NCBI GenBank assembly: GCA_015066745.1
Contig: SVNW01000004.1
Location: 20,885 to 84,884, forward strand
From: Ruminococcus sp.
GTDB taxonomy: Bacteria > Bacillota > Clostridia > Oscillospirales > Ruminococcaceae
Length of the DNA: 64,000 nucleotides
Reading direction: 5' to 3'
The first letter of the stretch is position 1. Each line of letters begins with the position of its first letter. The position numbers and the translations under genes were made by a program. Of this stretch, positions 49,459 through 59,113 are shown piece by piece. The notes under the pieces were generated by a model. The model saw only the letters and a program-made list of their open reading frames with translations, searched no databases and had not been told where the DNA came from.

Positions 49459-49508
49459 AAAAAAGAAATACATGCCTTAAAAACAAATAAAGCATGTATT
49501 TCTTTTTA
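49459..49508. terminator. Bidirectional terminator
   Basis: AAAAAGAAATACATGC...GCATGTATTTCTTTTT. Confidence 0.8.
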
Positions 49509-50024
49509 TTCAGAATATATATATCCGATATAAGGTAGTTCTCTGTATTTACCGTTGTAGTCCATACCATAGCCTACTACAAACTGGTCACCGATCTCAA
49601 AGCCGGCATAATCTACTTCAACATCACTCCTGCGACGTGATTTTTTATCAAGAAACGCACAGACTTTCACTGAACGTGGATTGTGTGTCTGATACAGATC
49701 CATAAGTGCTTTGAGAGTTATTCCTGTATCAACGATATCTTCAACAATAAGTACATCTTTACCCTCAACGTTTATATCAGAACCATAGCTTATATTTACA
49801 CTTTCTGCCGGATCTGAGCCTTCGTATGATTTAGCTTTTATACAATTAAGCATACAAGGAATCTTAAGTTCTCTCAAAAGATCAGCTGCAAAAAATATAG
49901 AACCATTAAGTACACACAAAATAAATAATTCATTTGAATTACTGTAATCCCGTGTGATCTGACGTGCCAGCTCCTTTACTCTTCTGGAGATTTGTTCCTT
50001 AGAAAAAAGACAATTTAATTTCAT
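49506..50024 (-). CDS. hpt: Hypoxanthine phosphoribosyltransferase
   Basis: VLIVEDIVDTGITLKAL, CVLNGSIFFAADLLREL. Confidence 0.94.
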   Translation of the reverse strand: MKLNCLFSKEQISRRVKELARQITRDYSNSNELFILCVLNGSIFFAADLLRELKIPCMLNCIKAKSYEGSDPAESVNISYGSDINVEGKDVLIVEDIVDTGITLKALMDLYQTHNPRSVKVCAFLDKKSRRRSDVEVDYAGFEIGDQFVVGYGMDYNGKYRELPYIGYIYSE

Positions 50025-50141
50025 TTTATAATTCCTTATCGTAATTTATTTTTTCAAATCTCTGCTTTCTTATAAGCAGAAAAAGCACAAGGCATGCAAT
50101 AGGCAATAATATTTTTACCGTCTAAAAAACTTTATATTATA

Positions 50142-51005
50142 TCATATCCATTCAAGCATAAGCAACATATATGAAAGAAGATAATCATATGCAACCGCCG
50201 CAAGATGTATACCATCTCCACTCGAAAAACCGCTTTTCAGACAGTTATACTCATTTTTGAGATACTGCGCCGCATTAACAAAAAAGATTTTATCACTGTC
50301 AAGTTCATAGACTTTCTTACGAAGTGCCTCGTTATATCTGTCTATCTTATCATTATCAGCAAATGTATTCCCTGCTGCTATCGGTGTTATCGCTGTAAAA
50401 ATTATCTTTGAATCAGGCGATACTTCATGAATCTTTTTTGCATTTTCTTCACATAATGTTACATATTTTTCTTCGTCCATAAGATTCATGTCATTGAGTC
50501 CAAGTGACATAAATATGTATCCGGGTTTTCTGCGTTCTAAAATATCAAGGAGCAACAACGAATACCCCTGATATTCAAAATTTGTTTCCATAACATTTCT
50601 TGCACCTATAGAACCTGTAGCAAGTACATTATTGGCATCAAGTCTGCCGTACACACTGTAACCCATCGAAACCGAATCCCCGACAATAACAATATCTTTA
50701 AGATATTCAGAATTGACAGATGAGATGTCTTCCGGTTCAAAATCAACTTTCTGATACTTCAGTTCGCTTTTCTCTGAAAAAACAGGTTCTTCCTGAGTCG
50801 TTACAGGTTCTGTGACAAAAGGTATTGTAGTTCCTGAATTTTCAGGCTTGTCAGGTTCCAAAACAGATGTTCCGGTTTTTTCAATTTCCTTATCTTTCTT
50901 ATCACTGTCATTTATACAACATCTGACTAAAATTATTCCTAAAATCAAAAGCACCGATAATGCACACAAACGACGCTTTTTATAATTATCCATACCCTTT
51001 ATCAC
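50142..51005 (-). CDS. Membrane-anchored SGNH/GDSL hydrolase
   Basis: IVGDSVSMG, SLGLNDM, DGIHL catalytic blocks; N-terminal TM. Confidence 0.85.
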   Translation of the reverse strand: MIKGMDNYKKRRLCALSVLLILGIILVRCCINDSDKKDKEIEKTGTSVLEPDKPENSGTTIPFVTEPVTTQEEPVFSEKSELKYQKVDFEPEDISSVNSEYLKDIVIVGDSVSMGYSVYGRLDANNVLATGSIGARNVMETNFEYQGYSLLLLDILERRKPGYIFMSLGLNDMNLMDEEKYVTLCEENAKKIHEVSPDSKIIFTAITPIAAGNTFADNDKIDRYNEALRKKVYELDSDKIFFVNAAQYLKNEYNCLKSGFSSGDGIHLAAVAYDYLLSYMLLMLEWI

Positions 51006-51159
51006 CTACTTTACATACAAATTTGCAATACAATACTACTATTAATTTTAATACTATATTGATAAACTGTCAAGAACAAAAAAAGGAATTATTACTAAAT
51101 ATATTGCTTATATTTGATCTGATAAAACAATGAAAATTGATTTTTGAAAACATAACAAA

Positions 51160-51201
51160 AGGATACTGCAAATCACAAATTTGTACTCAGTATCCTTTAT
51201 T
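51160..51201 (-). terminator. Terminator of uppP
   Basis: AAAGGATACTG...CAGTATCCTTT. Confidence 0.75.
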
Positions 51202-51218
51202 GATTTTTGATTATAATA

Positions 51219-52061
51219 TTATGCGAATATCTGATTTTTTATAAATACAAAATATAAAAGCACAAGAGCTCCAAGTACTATTCTGTACCAGCCAAACACT
51301 TTAAAATCATGCTTTTTAATATATCCCATAAGAAATCTTATAACAACTACAGAAACAACAAATGCAACAATCATTGCTGTAACAAGTATAATCACCTGTG
51401 AACCTGTAAAATCAAATCCGTACTTTACTATTTTTAAAAGACTTGCCCCAAACATAACAGGAATAGCAAGGAAAAAAGTAAACTCTGCAATTACACTTCT
51501 TGATATTCCAAGTACAAGTCCTCCCATTATAGTTGAACCTGAACGTGATGTTCCGGGAAATATAGCAGCTATAAGCTGAAATACGCCTATAAGGATAGCA
51601 TCTTTATATGTAATATCCGAAAGCGAATTTACTCTTGCTTCTTTTGAGTTGTTTCTGCTTTCAAGCCATATAAATAAAGCGCCTATAACTATAAGTGCAA
51701 TCGCAACACAAAACGGATTATAAAAATATTTTTCAAAAACTTCATCAAAAAGTAAACCTATAACCGCTGCAGGTATACAAGCTGTCAGTATCTTAAACCA
51801 CAAACTGAAAATATCCTTTTTAATGGCGGGTTTTTCTTTAAAAGAAAAAGGAAAGATCTGTTTCCAGTACAGTATAACAACAGCCATTATAGCACCAAGC
51901 TGTATGACAACATTAAACATTTCCTTAAAATCATCTGACTGTTTAAGCTGAACAAATTCATCAAGTAAAATCAGATGCCCCGTACTGCTGACAGGTAACC
52001 ACTCTGTAATTCCTTCGACTATACCAAAAAAAACTGCCTTAATAATTTCTAAAACTGACAT
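51219..52061 (-). CDS. uppP: Undecaprenyl-diphosphate phosphatase
   Basis: GIVEGITEWLPVSSTGHLIL, FPGTSRSGSTI. Confidence 0.96.
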   Translation of the reverse strand: MSVLEIIKAVFFGIVEGITEWLPVSSTGHLILLDEFVQLKQSDDFKEMFNVVIQLGAIMAVVILYWKQIFPFSFKEKPAIKKDIFSLWFKILTACIPAAVIGLLFDEVFEKYFYNPFCVAIALIVIGALFIWLESRNNSKEARVNSLSDITYKDAILIGVFQLIAAIFPGTSRSGSTIMGGLVLGISRSVIAEFTFFLAIPVMFGASLLKIVKYGFDFTGSQVIILVTAMIVAFVVSVVVIRFLMGYIKKHDFKVFGWYRIVLGALVLLYFVFIKNQIFA

Positions 52062-52168
52062 CTACCCATTCTTCCTTTGCTAAATATAATTTCATACATA
52101 TTTAATGATACCATATATATCACGATTTGTCACTATATTTTCAAAAAAAATCTACCAAAATTTATTTT

Positions 52169-53134
52169 TTAACTTATAAAACTGTTTACAGTTATCACAA
52201 ACGGCATAGTTACAATTGAAAGTAAGGTCGTTATTGCAAAGATCTCAGAACTGTAAACATAGTTTTTATCATATTTTAAGCAAAATAAAGTTGACATCGT
52301 TGCTGTCGGTGCAGTCATAGCTATTATCACTGTAAGTTTTGCATTGACATTCACATCAATAAAACTGAACAATACAAGAATAACTACAGGTATAAGAATA
52401 AGTCTTAAAAATGAAACCATGTAGATCCTGATTTTTTTTACAGCACTTTTTATATCAACCTGCGCTATCGTTGCTCCGGCTACCAGCATTGCCAGCGGTG
52501 TATTCATATCAGAAATGTAATTTACAGCTTTCATAAATACACTCATTGTAAACTTTTCTGTAACTTCCTGTGGTATAATAGCTCTTGACAAAAAAGATAT
52601 CAGACCTGCAAATATAGCTATGATAGAAGGCGATTTAAACGCTGATACTATACTTTTAAAGCTTCTGATATTTGATATCTGTATTACTCCATGTGTCCAT
52701 ATAAGCAAATTAAACACTGTAAGAAAAGCAGTCAGATAGAAAACACCTTCCGAACCTAAAAGTGCATCTATAAGAGGTATACCCATAAATCCGCAATTTG
52801 AATAAACACAACAAAAACGTTCTATATCACATTCCACATTTTCCTTCTTTTTAATGAAAAAATATGATATGATCATTGCTATAGCAAACGCTATGATCGA
52901 CAACAAAAGAGAAATAAGCAATCCATTTAAAAGTTTCATATCAAATTCACGCTGATATGCCGCAAATATCACTGCAGGATTAACTATCTGAAGAACGATC
53001 GATGACAGTTCTTTTGTTCCGCTGACAGTAAGGAGTTTTATTTTATAACAAAGCATACCCACAAGTATTATTATAAACATTATAATAACCTGATTGAAAA
53101 TCGTAAAAGTTAAATTAATAAAAATCACCTCCAA
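52169..53134 (-). CDS. AEC family (auxin efflux carrier-like) transporter
   Basis: Multi-TM; NPAVIFAAYQRE, NCGFMGIPLI, MTAPTATMSTLFC. Confidence 0.85.
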   Translation of the reverse strand: MEVIFINLTFTIFNQVIIMFIIILVGMLCYKIKLLTVSGTKELSSIVLQIVNPAVIFAAYQREFDMKLLNGLLISLLLSIIAFAIAMIISYFFIKKKENVECDIERFCCVYSNCGFMGIPLIDALLGSEGVFYLTAFLTVFNLLIWTHGVIQISNIRSFKSIVSAFKSPSIIAIFAGLISFLSRAIIPQEVTEKFTMSVFMKAVNYISDMNTPLAMLVAGATIAQVDIKSAVKKIRIYMVSFLRLILIPVVILVLFSFIDVNVNAKLTVIIAMTAPTATMSTLFCLKYDKNYVYSSEIFAITTLLSIVTMPFVITVNSFIS

Positions 53135-53171
53135 GCAATTTTTTTGTTTTTACCTGTTGATATCTTTAAAT

Positions 53172-53201
53172 GCACAGATTTTTCATTTTCGTCATAAGAT
53201 A
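53172..53201 (+). promoter_or_regulatory. Possible late-sporulation (sigma-K-like) promoter upstream of dpaA
   Basis: GCAC (53172-53175), 17 nt, CATAAGATA (53193-53201; matches CATANNNTA). Confidence 0.35.
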
Positions 53202-53249
53202 TTATATAATTATAACTGTAAAATATACCTTATTTTTTGGAGGCCGAAC

Positions 53250-54128
53250 ATGAAAAAAATATTTTTTGTTGCAGGTGGCGATTTACGTCAGATATACGCT
53301 GCAAAAAAACTTTCAGAAAAATTTGATGTATGTATAACAGGTTTTGATAAAAATATCATCATACCGGAAAACATAAAAATCATCAATAATATATCTGATA
53401 TGCCCTTAAAAGCAGACTATCTTCTGCTTCCTATGCCGGTTTCAACAGACGGAATAAATCTGAATGCACCTTTTGGCAAAGAAACGATCCCACTGAAATC
53501 TGTTGAATTTTGCACTAAAGATTCAACAACTGTTTTCGGTGGCAAAATAAATGAAAATATAAAATCCATCTTCCGACTTCCCGACTCCTCAGTCTACGAT
53601 TATCTGGAACGTGAAGAATACACCATCATGAACGCTGTATCCACCGCAGAAGGAGCGCTTCAGATAGCTCTTGAAGAAATGCCGATAACTATCTATGATT
53701 CGGATATTCTCATTACAGGCTGGGGCAGAATATCTAAACTTCTCTCTAAAATGCTTGTAGCCCTCGGTGCAAACGTAACAGTATCCGCAAGAAAATACAG
53801 TGATCTTACATGGGCAAAAATATACGGTTGCAAAACCATTCTGATTTCAGAAATGAACAATACCGCTCATAAATATGATATTGTTTTCAATACTGTTCCG
53901 GCAATCGTACTTGGAAAAGCAGTGCTTGAAAAACTCAATAACGATTGTCTGGTGGTAGACCTCGCTTCAAAGCCGGGAGGCGTTGATTTTAACGTTGCAT
54001 CATCTCTCGGCATAAAAACTATATGGGCACTCGGACTACCCGGAAAATCGGCGCCTGTAAGCGCAGGGCATATGTTAGCCGATACCATAATAAACATCCT
54101 TAACGAAAGAGGCGAATTGAATGAATGA
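53250..54128 (+). CDS. dpaA: Dipicolinate synthase subunit A
   Basis: FFVAGGDLRQIYAAKKL, AEGALQIALEEMP, ITGWGRISKLLSKML; start at 53250 after GGAGG. Confidence 0.9.
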   Translation: MKKIFFVAGGDLRQIYAAKKLSEKFDVCITGFDKNIIIPENIKIINNISDMPLKADYLLLPMPVSTDGINLNAPFGKETIPLKSVEFCTKDSTTVFGGKINENIKSIFRLPDSSVYDYLEREEYTIMNAVSTAEGALQIALEEMPITIYDSDILITGWGRISKLLSKMLVALGANVTVSARKYSDLTWAKIYGCKTILISEMNNTAHKYDIVFNTVPAIVLGKAVLEKLNNDCLVVDLASKPGGVDFNVASSLGIKTIWALGLPGKSAPVSAGHMLADTIINILNERGELNE

Positions 54129-54702
54129 TATAAAAGGATTAAAAATAGGATTTGCCATGACAGGCTCTTTTTGTACTTTTGATAAAGCCTTTGAACAAAT
54201 GCAACTGCTTTCAGAAATGGGAGCGGAAATAACACCGATAATATCCGCAAACAGCAGTTCTATGGATACAAGATTCGGAAGTGCAGATGAACACATAGCC
54301 AAAGCAGAAAAAATCTGTAACAAAAAAGCTATCCTTACAATAAAAGATGCTGAACCTATCGGTCCGAAAAATCTTACAGATATAATGATAGTAGCACCAT
54401 GTACAGGAAATACGCTTGCCAAACTTGCCTACAGTATAACTGATACCCCTATAACTATGGCAGTAAAATCGCACCTTAGAAACTTCAGACCTGTAATCAT
54501 AAACATATCAACAAATGATGCTCTTGCCGGTTCACTGAAAAATATAGGTTATCTTATGAATATGAAAAATTATTACTTTGTTCCGTTCAGACAAGATGAC
54601 AGCGTAAAAAAACCTACATCTCTGATATCTGACTTTACACTCATACCGCAAACCATCATAAGTGCCCTTAACGGCACTCAAATACAACCTGTTATTGTGT
54701 AA
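54121..54702 (+). CDS. dpaB: Dipicolinate synthase subunit B (flavoprotein)
   Basis: GFAMTGSFCTFDKAFEQM, MIVAPCTGNTLAKLAYSITDTPITMAVKSHLRN. Confidence 0.92.
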   Translation: MNDIKGLKIGFAMTGSFCTFDKAFEQMQLLSEMGAEITPIISANSSSMDTRFGSADEHIAKAEKICNKKAILTIKDAEPIGPKNLTDIMIVAPCTGNTLAKLAYSITDTPITMAVKSHLRNFRPVIINISTNDALAGSLKNIGYLMNMKNYYFVPFRQDDSVKKPTSLISDFTLIPQTIISALNGTQIQPVIV

Positions 54703-54745
54703 ACACAGCAATAACTATTTTATCACAATGAATAAAAAAAATCAA

Positions 54746-54788
54746 GAAAAGACCTGAAGAATTTCAAACTCTTCAGGTCTTTCTTGAT
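54746..54788. terminator. Bidirectional terminator
   Basis: AAGAAAAGACCTGAAGA...TCTTCAGGTCTTTCTT. Confidence 0.85.
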
Positions 54789-54795
54789 TTTATTC

Positions 54796-55197
54796 TCAGC
54801 CTGTCTGCTCAATAATTTCGCTTCTTTCGCCCGAAAGCATTTTAGAAAGCCACAAAGTAGGTGCTGCCCAATAATAATCATATGATTCAGGGTCTGCATC
54901 CTCCTGAAACTCATCACGAATCAGATCATGATATTCTTTTATAGCTTTCGATTCAAATATCATTTCCATTGCTACTTTTTCCGAAAAAGTTCCGCAATTA
55001 TTGTTACAAACTGCAACTGCACAATAAAGAGCTATCGCACTTTTGTTTCCTTTTTCCCCTAAAGCACGAAGACCTTTTTCCAATGTTGCGCATGTTTCCC
55101 TATCTGGATTGTACACATATACAGCAGCCTGTAAAACCATATTACGTATTTCTTTCTCATTTTCTTCAAAAAACTTTACCAACATTTCTTGTGTCAT
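54796..55197 (-). CDS. Hypothetical protein
   Basis: Intact ORF MTQEMLVKFFEENEKE with SD GGAGG; family not recognised. Confidence 0.6.
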   Translation of the reverse strand: MTQEMLVKFFEENEKEIRNMVLQAAVYVYNPDRETCATLEKGLRALGEKGNKSAIALYCAVAVCNNNCGTFSEKVAMEMIFESKAIKEYHDLIRDEFQEDADPESYDYYWAAPTLWLSKMLSGERSEIIEQTG

Positions 55198-55368
55198 CAC
55201 GAAGACCACTCCTCCACTATATACTACAGATTTTCACAGCGACGTACATAACCCCTTTTTTAAATTATACCATTTTCGACAGTAATAAATCAATACCATT
55301 CAACATTTGAGCACAATTTTCTACACACACAACAAAAAAAACGTTTAGTATTTGATATAACACCAATA

Positions 55369-58044
55369 TTATAACAACTTCAAAATTGACTCAGTAAATT
55401 TTTTTATTGAAATACTGTCAGGCATTTTCTGTATCTGACAAGTACAATGCAAAATACCGTTTGTTCTGTATAAAACAGCAAGTCTTCTGAAATTCTCCGT
55501 ATTATCTATAGCTTCGACAATGATCTGGACATCTTTATCCTTGATTTCTTTACAATGACTATTTGCTATTATATCATACCATGGAGGTGTAGTATAATAT
55601 TCACTTAAAAATGCTTTCATTGCAATATTTTCATCATCAATGCAAAGTCCTAATGTACCTGTCGGTAAAGGTTTTGACATTGATTTTGAAATAGAACTGA
55701 ACATCTTATAATTCCAGAAATCAGTACAGTAACTTACTTCAACCGAATCAGAATCCGGCATATCAATTACAATTGCTTTCTTTTTTGAACCGATATATTC
55801 TGACGCTTCACTTTCAGTGTGGCATATATACACTTTTTCAGACTGATATTCTATCTTGTTATCTGAAATAATAATATCATTATCATTATATATCCATAGC
55901 ACATAACTGTTTGATATCTTTTTATCTTCACTTTCAAGCGTAATATTTAACTTTACCGATTCTGAAAAAACAGATGTATCCAGTACAAATTGCCCGATCT
56001 TATTCACGCGTTTCTTAGTGGATGTAAACCTGAAAACATCATGAAGTTTTCCATCTATAAAACAGTTTATATTCTCACCTGTCACTTCAGGGTCACAGCA
56101 TGAAACAAGTATCTGAGCTCTTATCTCTTCTCCTGCTTTATACACAAATTTTTCAAATGCCGCCATCAGTACAAAATCACCGCAGAACCCTCTGAACGCT
56201 TTAGGTGAAACTATTCCCTTTGACTCCATAAAACTATTAAGTATTCCTACAAGAGCTACTCCCTGCCCTGTAAAATCCTGAAGGTCAAGCAACTGAAATC
56301 CTGATAAATATTCACTCTTCATAGCCGCTTCTATTTCCAGCTTATAACACTCAAGTGCAAGTGCTGATGACGCTTTAAAATATTTTTCACTCATTGAAAA
56401 CATATTTTTGTCTATAAGCTGTTTTTTCCAGTTATCAAGATAAAAAGGCTGTAAAGAACCGGTGTATTTCGTTCTTTCTTTAAAATCAGGATACATAGCA
56501 TACTGACCTGTTTCATGCGAAATAACAGGAATATTTATATTATTTTCTTCATGTGAGACTTCTGACATTTTCACACGCTTCGTCTGCGTCTTATACTGTA
56601 TATCTATATATTCATCTGCATTTTCAGCGTCATCGGATATATTATTTTGCAGATGAATCATCCTATCAAAACTATGTACCGTATTTGGTATATCTGTCTG
56701 CACAAATCCGAGCGGAGCATCACACATCGCATATGATCCTCGTATTAATCTTTCTCTGCTCAGTCTTACTCCGGAAAAAACATCTTCATTTTTAAATACC
56801 TCAGGACAAAACTGAAAGTTGTTTGAACCGGAACTGTAAAGACGACGATTGTCATACGTTTTATAATCCAGAAGCATCTTTTCGATAGTATCACGATTTC
56901 CCCATAACTCATTTCCCATAGAAAATAAAATAAATGACGGGTGATTTCCAAACTCATCTAAAATTCTGAAACCTTCCCGAATAAGAAATTCATGCTCCTG
57001 TAAATTATAATCAGGTTCATCATGAGATTTTATCGTTCCCCAGAACGGCAATTCGGGTTCAAGATATATTCCCAGATGATCTGCCGCAATAAATGCAGCT
57101 TCAGGAGGACAACAGGTATGAAAACGATAATGATTTATACCATATTCCATAGCAGTTTTCATAACTTTTATCCATGATTCTGCATCTGTAGGTGCTGATA
57201 CATTTAAAGGGAAAATCATTCCATCATGCTTTCCTCGTAATTGTATTGTATTATTATTTATTTTTAACTCTGTACTTTCAGTCTCCAGTCTGCGAAGTCC
57301 GAAATCAACACAAGCCAGATCATCATCTGTTCTTATTTTCAAAGTATAAATATTATGATTATACTCATCCCAGAGTCCAAGCTTTATATCGGGGGGATAC
57401 ACTGCATCAATTCTGCCATTGTCATACGTATACTCCATATGACGCATACCGTCTATATACACTTCAACAGTACCTGATTTTTCACCGTATACATCAGCTG
57501 TCAGATGAACTTCATTTTTCATGCAGTTAGTATCAACTTTTATATTTTTACAATAAGTTTTACCATATATCCTCAATTCAATTTTTCCTGTTATCCCGCT
57601 CCAGTTTGTCTGAGTATCACAGGAAGTCATATGTCCGCCACACGTAGGATAGTCAGTATTGTCCACACAAATTGTAAGAATATGTTCGCCGTTTATACTC
57701 GGTAACACATACCTGTGCGGAGTACATAAACTATTTTCAGAACCTATCAGCTCACCATCAAAAAAGACATTTGTTTTGCGTGTACGTTCCAAAAAAAGCT
57801 CAACTGTTTCACCGCATTTTAGATTATCAAGATATATCTTCTTCTGAAACCATGCAAATCCTTCAAATTTATAGATATCAGTAAGACTATTATATGTTAT
57901 TTCTTCTGACTTTTTTGTTTTTCCTGTTCTTGAAAGATTATCCGGAAGTATAATCTTTTCATCATATACTTCCGGACATTTCTGATTTTTATTCTTATCA
58001 CAAAAAAGTTTCCATTCTCCGCTTATATCAATAACTCTTTTCAT
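55369..58044 (-). CDS. Glycoside hydrolase family 2 protein, cytoplasmic
   Basis: GNELWG acid/base, NIPVISHETGQY nucleophile, sugar-binding domain GFAWFQKKIYL; true start MKRVIDISGEWKLF, because the longer ORF runs into fliG. Confidence 0.88.
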   Translation of the reverse strand: MKRVIDISGEWKLFCDKNKNQKCPEVYDEKIILPDNLSRTGKTKKSEEITYNSLTDIYKFEGFAWFQKKIYLDNLKCGETVELFLERTRKTNVFFDGELIGSENSLCTPHRYVLPSINGEHILTICVDNTDYPTCGGHMTSCDTQTNWSGITGKIELRIYGKTYCKNIKVDTNCMKNEVHLTADVYGEKSGTVEVYIDGMRHMEYTYDNGRIDAVYPPDIKLGLWDEYNHNIYTLKIRTDDDLACVDFGLRRLETESTELKINNNTIQLRGKHDGMIFPLNVSAPTDAESWIKVMKTAMEYGINHYRFHTCCPPEAAFIAADHLGIYLEPELPFWGTIKSHDEPDYNLQEHEFLIREGFRILDEFGNHPSFILFSMGNELWGNRDTIEKMLLDYKTYDNRRLYSSGSNNFQFCPEVFKNEDVFSGVRLSRERLIRGSYAMCDAPLGFVQTDIPNTVHSFDRMIHLQNNISDDAENADEYIDIQYKTQTKRVKMSEVSHEENNINIPVISHETGQYAMYPDFKERTKYTGSLQPFYLDNWKKQLIDKNMFSMSEKYFKASSALALECYKLEIEAAMKSEYLSGFQLLDLQDFTGQGVALVGILNSFMESKGIVSPKAFRGFCGDFVLMAAFEKFVYKAGEEIRAQILVSCCDPEVTGENINCFIDGKLHDVFRFTSTKKRVNKIGQFVLDTSVFSESVKLNITLESEDKKISNSYVLWIYNDNDIIISDNKIEYQSEKVYICHTESEASEYIGSKKKAIVIDMPDSDSVEVSYCTDFWNYKMFSSISKSMSKPLPTGTLGLCIDDENIAMKAFLSEYYTTPPWYDIIANSHCKEIKDKDVQIIVEAIDNTENFRRLAVLYRTNGILHCTCQIQKMPDSISIKKFTESILKLL

Positions 58045-58057
58045 ACAGATACCGCCA

Positions 58058-59077
58058 CTATAATATAAGCTCGTCTTTTTCGCCCTTGGTAATAACGATA
58101 CTACCGGCTTCTTCAAGCTTTCTGATAACTGCAATAATTCTCTGCTGTGCTTCTTCAACGTCATGCATACGAATATTATGCAGATACTGCATATCTGTCT
58201 GAATAGATTCTTTCTGTCTCTGTGACATATTGTTGAAAATAGCGTCGGATATCTCTGCAGATGCTGCCTTGAGTGCAACAGCGAGATCCTTTGTATCGCA
58301 TTCGCGTATGAAACACTGAATTTCCATATTATCAAGACGCACAATATCTTCAAATACAAACATTCTCTTCTTAATTTCATCAACCAATTCAGGACTCGTT
58401 GTACTGATTTCGTCAAATATATATTTTTCAGTTTTCATATCAATATTATTCATTACTTCCGCAAGATAGTTTACGCCACCAACATCGATAGTATTAACCG
58501 ATGCCATAGAACCAAGCTTTTTAAGCAGAATATTTTCCACTATCTTTATGATTTCCGGAGATGTACGATCAAGAGCTGCTATTCTCTGAAATACACTTAC
58601 CTGTAATTTTGACGGCAATTCAGAAAGAATTTTTGAAGCAACATCCGGTGCCATATACGAAAGAATGAGTGCAATCGTCTGAGGATGTTCATTCTGTATA
58701 ACCATAAGCACTGTCTTATAGTCAACTTTTTTGAGGAACTCAAATGCCTGAACACTTCCGGATTTTCTTATCTTATCCATAAGTTCTGCAGCACGTTCCT
58801 TACCAAAAGCTTTTTCAAGAATATCCTGAGCGTAAGGCTCACCACCTTCTGTTATTATCTTCTGCGTTACACACTGTTCATAAAACTCAGTCATTATTTC
58901 CTGAGTCTGCTGAGGCGTGATAGAGTCCATTTTTGTTATCTGATATGAAAGTTCTTCTATCTCCTCATCTCTGAGATATTTATATATTTCAGACGAAACA
59001 TCAGAGCCTAGTGCTATTATTATCGAAGCCGCTTTTGTTATTGAATCGACTGAATAATTCTTTTTAGTAGTACCCAA
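58058..59077 (-). CDS. fliG: Flagellar motor switch protein FliG
   Basis: NEHPQTIALILSYM EHPQ motif, LPSKLQVSVFQRIAALDRTSPEIIKIVENIL, C-terminal MFVFEDIVRLDNMEIQCFIRE. Confidence 0.94.
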   Translation of the reverse strand: MGTTKKNYSVDSITKAASIIIALGSDVSSEIYKYLRDEEIEELSYQITKMDSITPQQTQEIMTEFYEQCVTQKIITEGGEPYAQDILEKAFGKERAAELMDKIRKSGSVQAFEFLKKVDYKTVLMVIQNEHPQTIALILSYMAPDVASKILSELPSKLQVSVFQRIAALDRTSPEIIKIVENILLKKLGSMASVNTIDVGGVNYLAEVMNNIDMKTEKYIFDEISTTSPELVDEIKKRMFVFEDIVRLDNMEIQCFIRECDTKDLAVALKAASAEISDAIFNNMSQRQKESIQTDMQYLHNIRMHDVEEAQQRIIAVIRKLEEAGSIVITKGEKDELIL

Positions 59078-59113
59078 AATATTCTCACTCCCTATTACAA
59101 AAACTTAAACTTA

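Noticed and set aside
58045-58416. N-terminal extension of the GH2 ORF
   Set aside because: Overlaps fliG out of frame; GH2 homology starts at MKRVIDISGEWKLF (58044)
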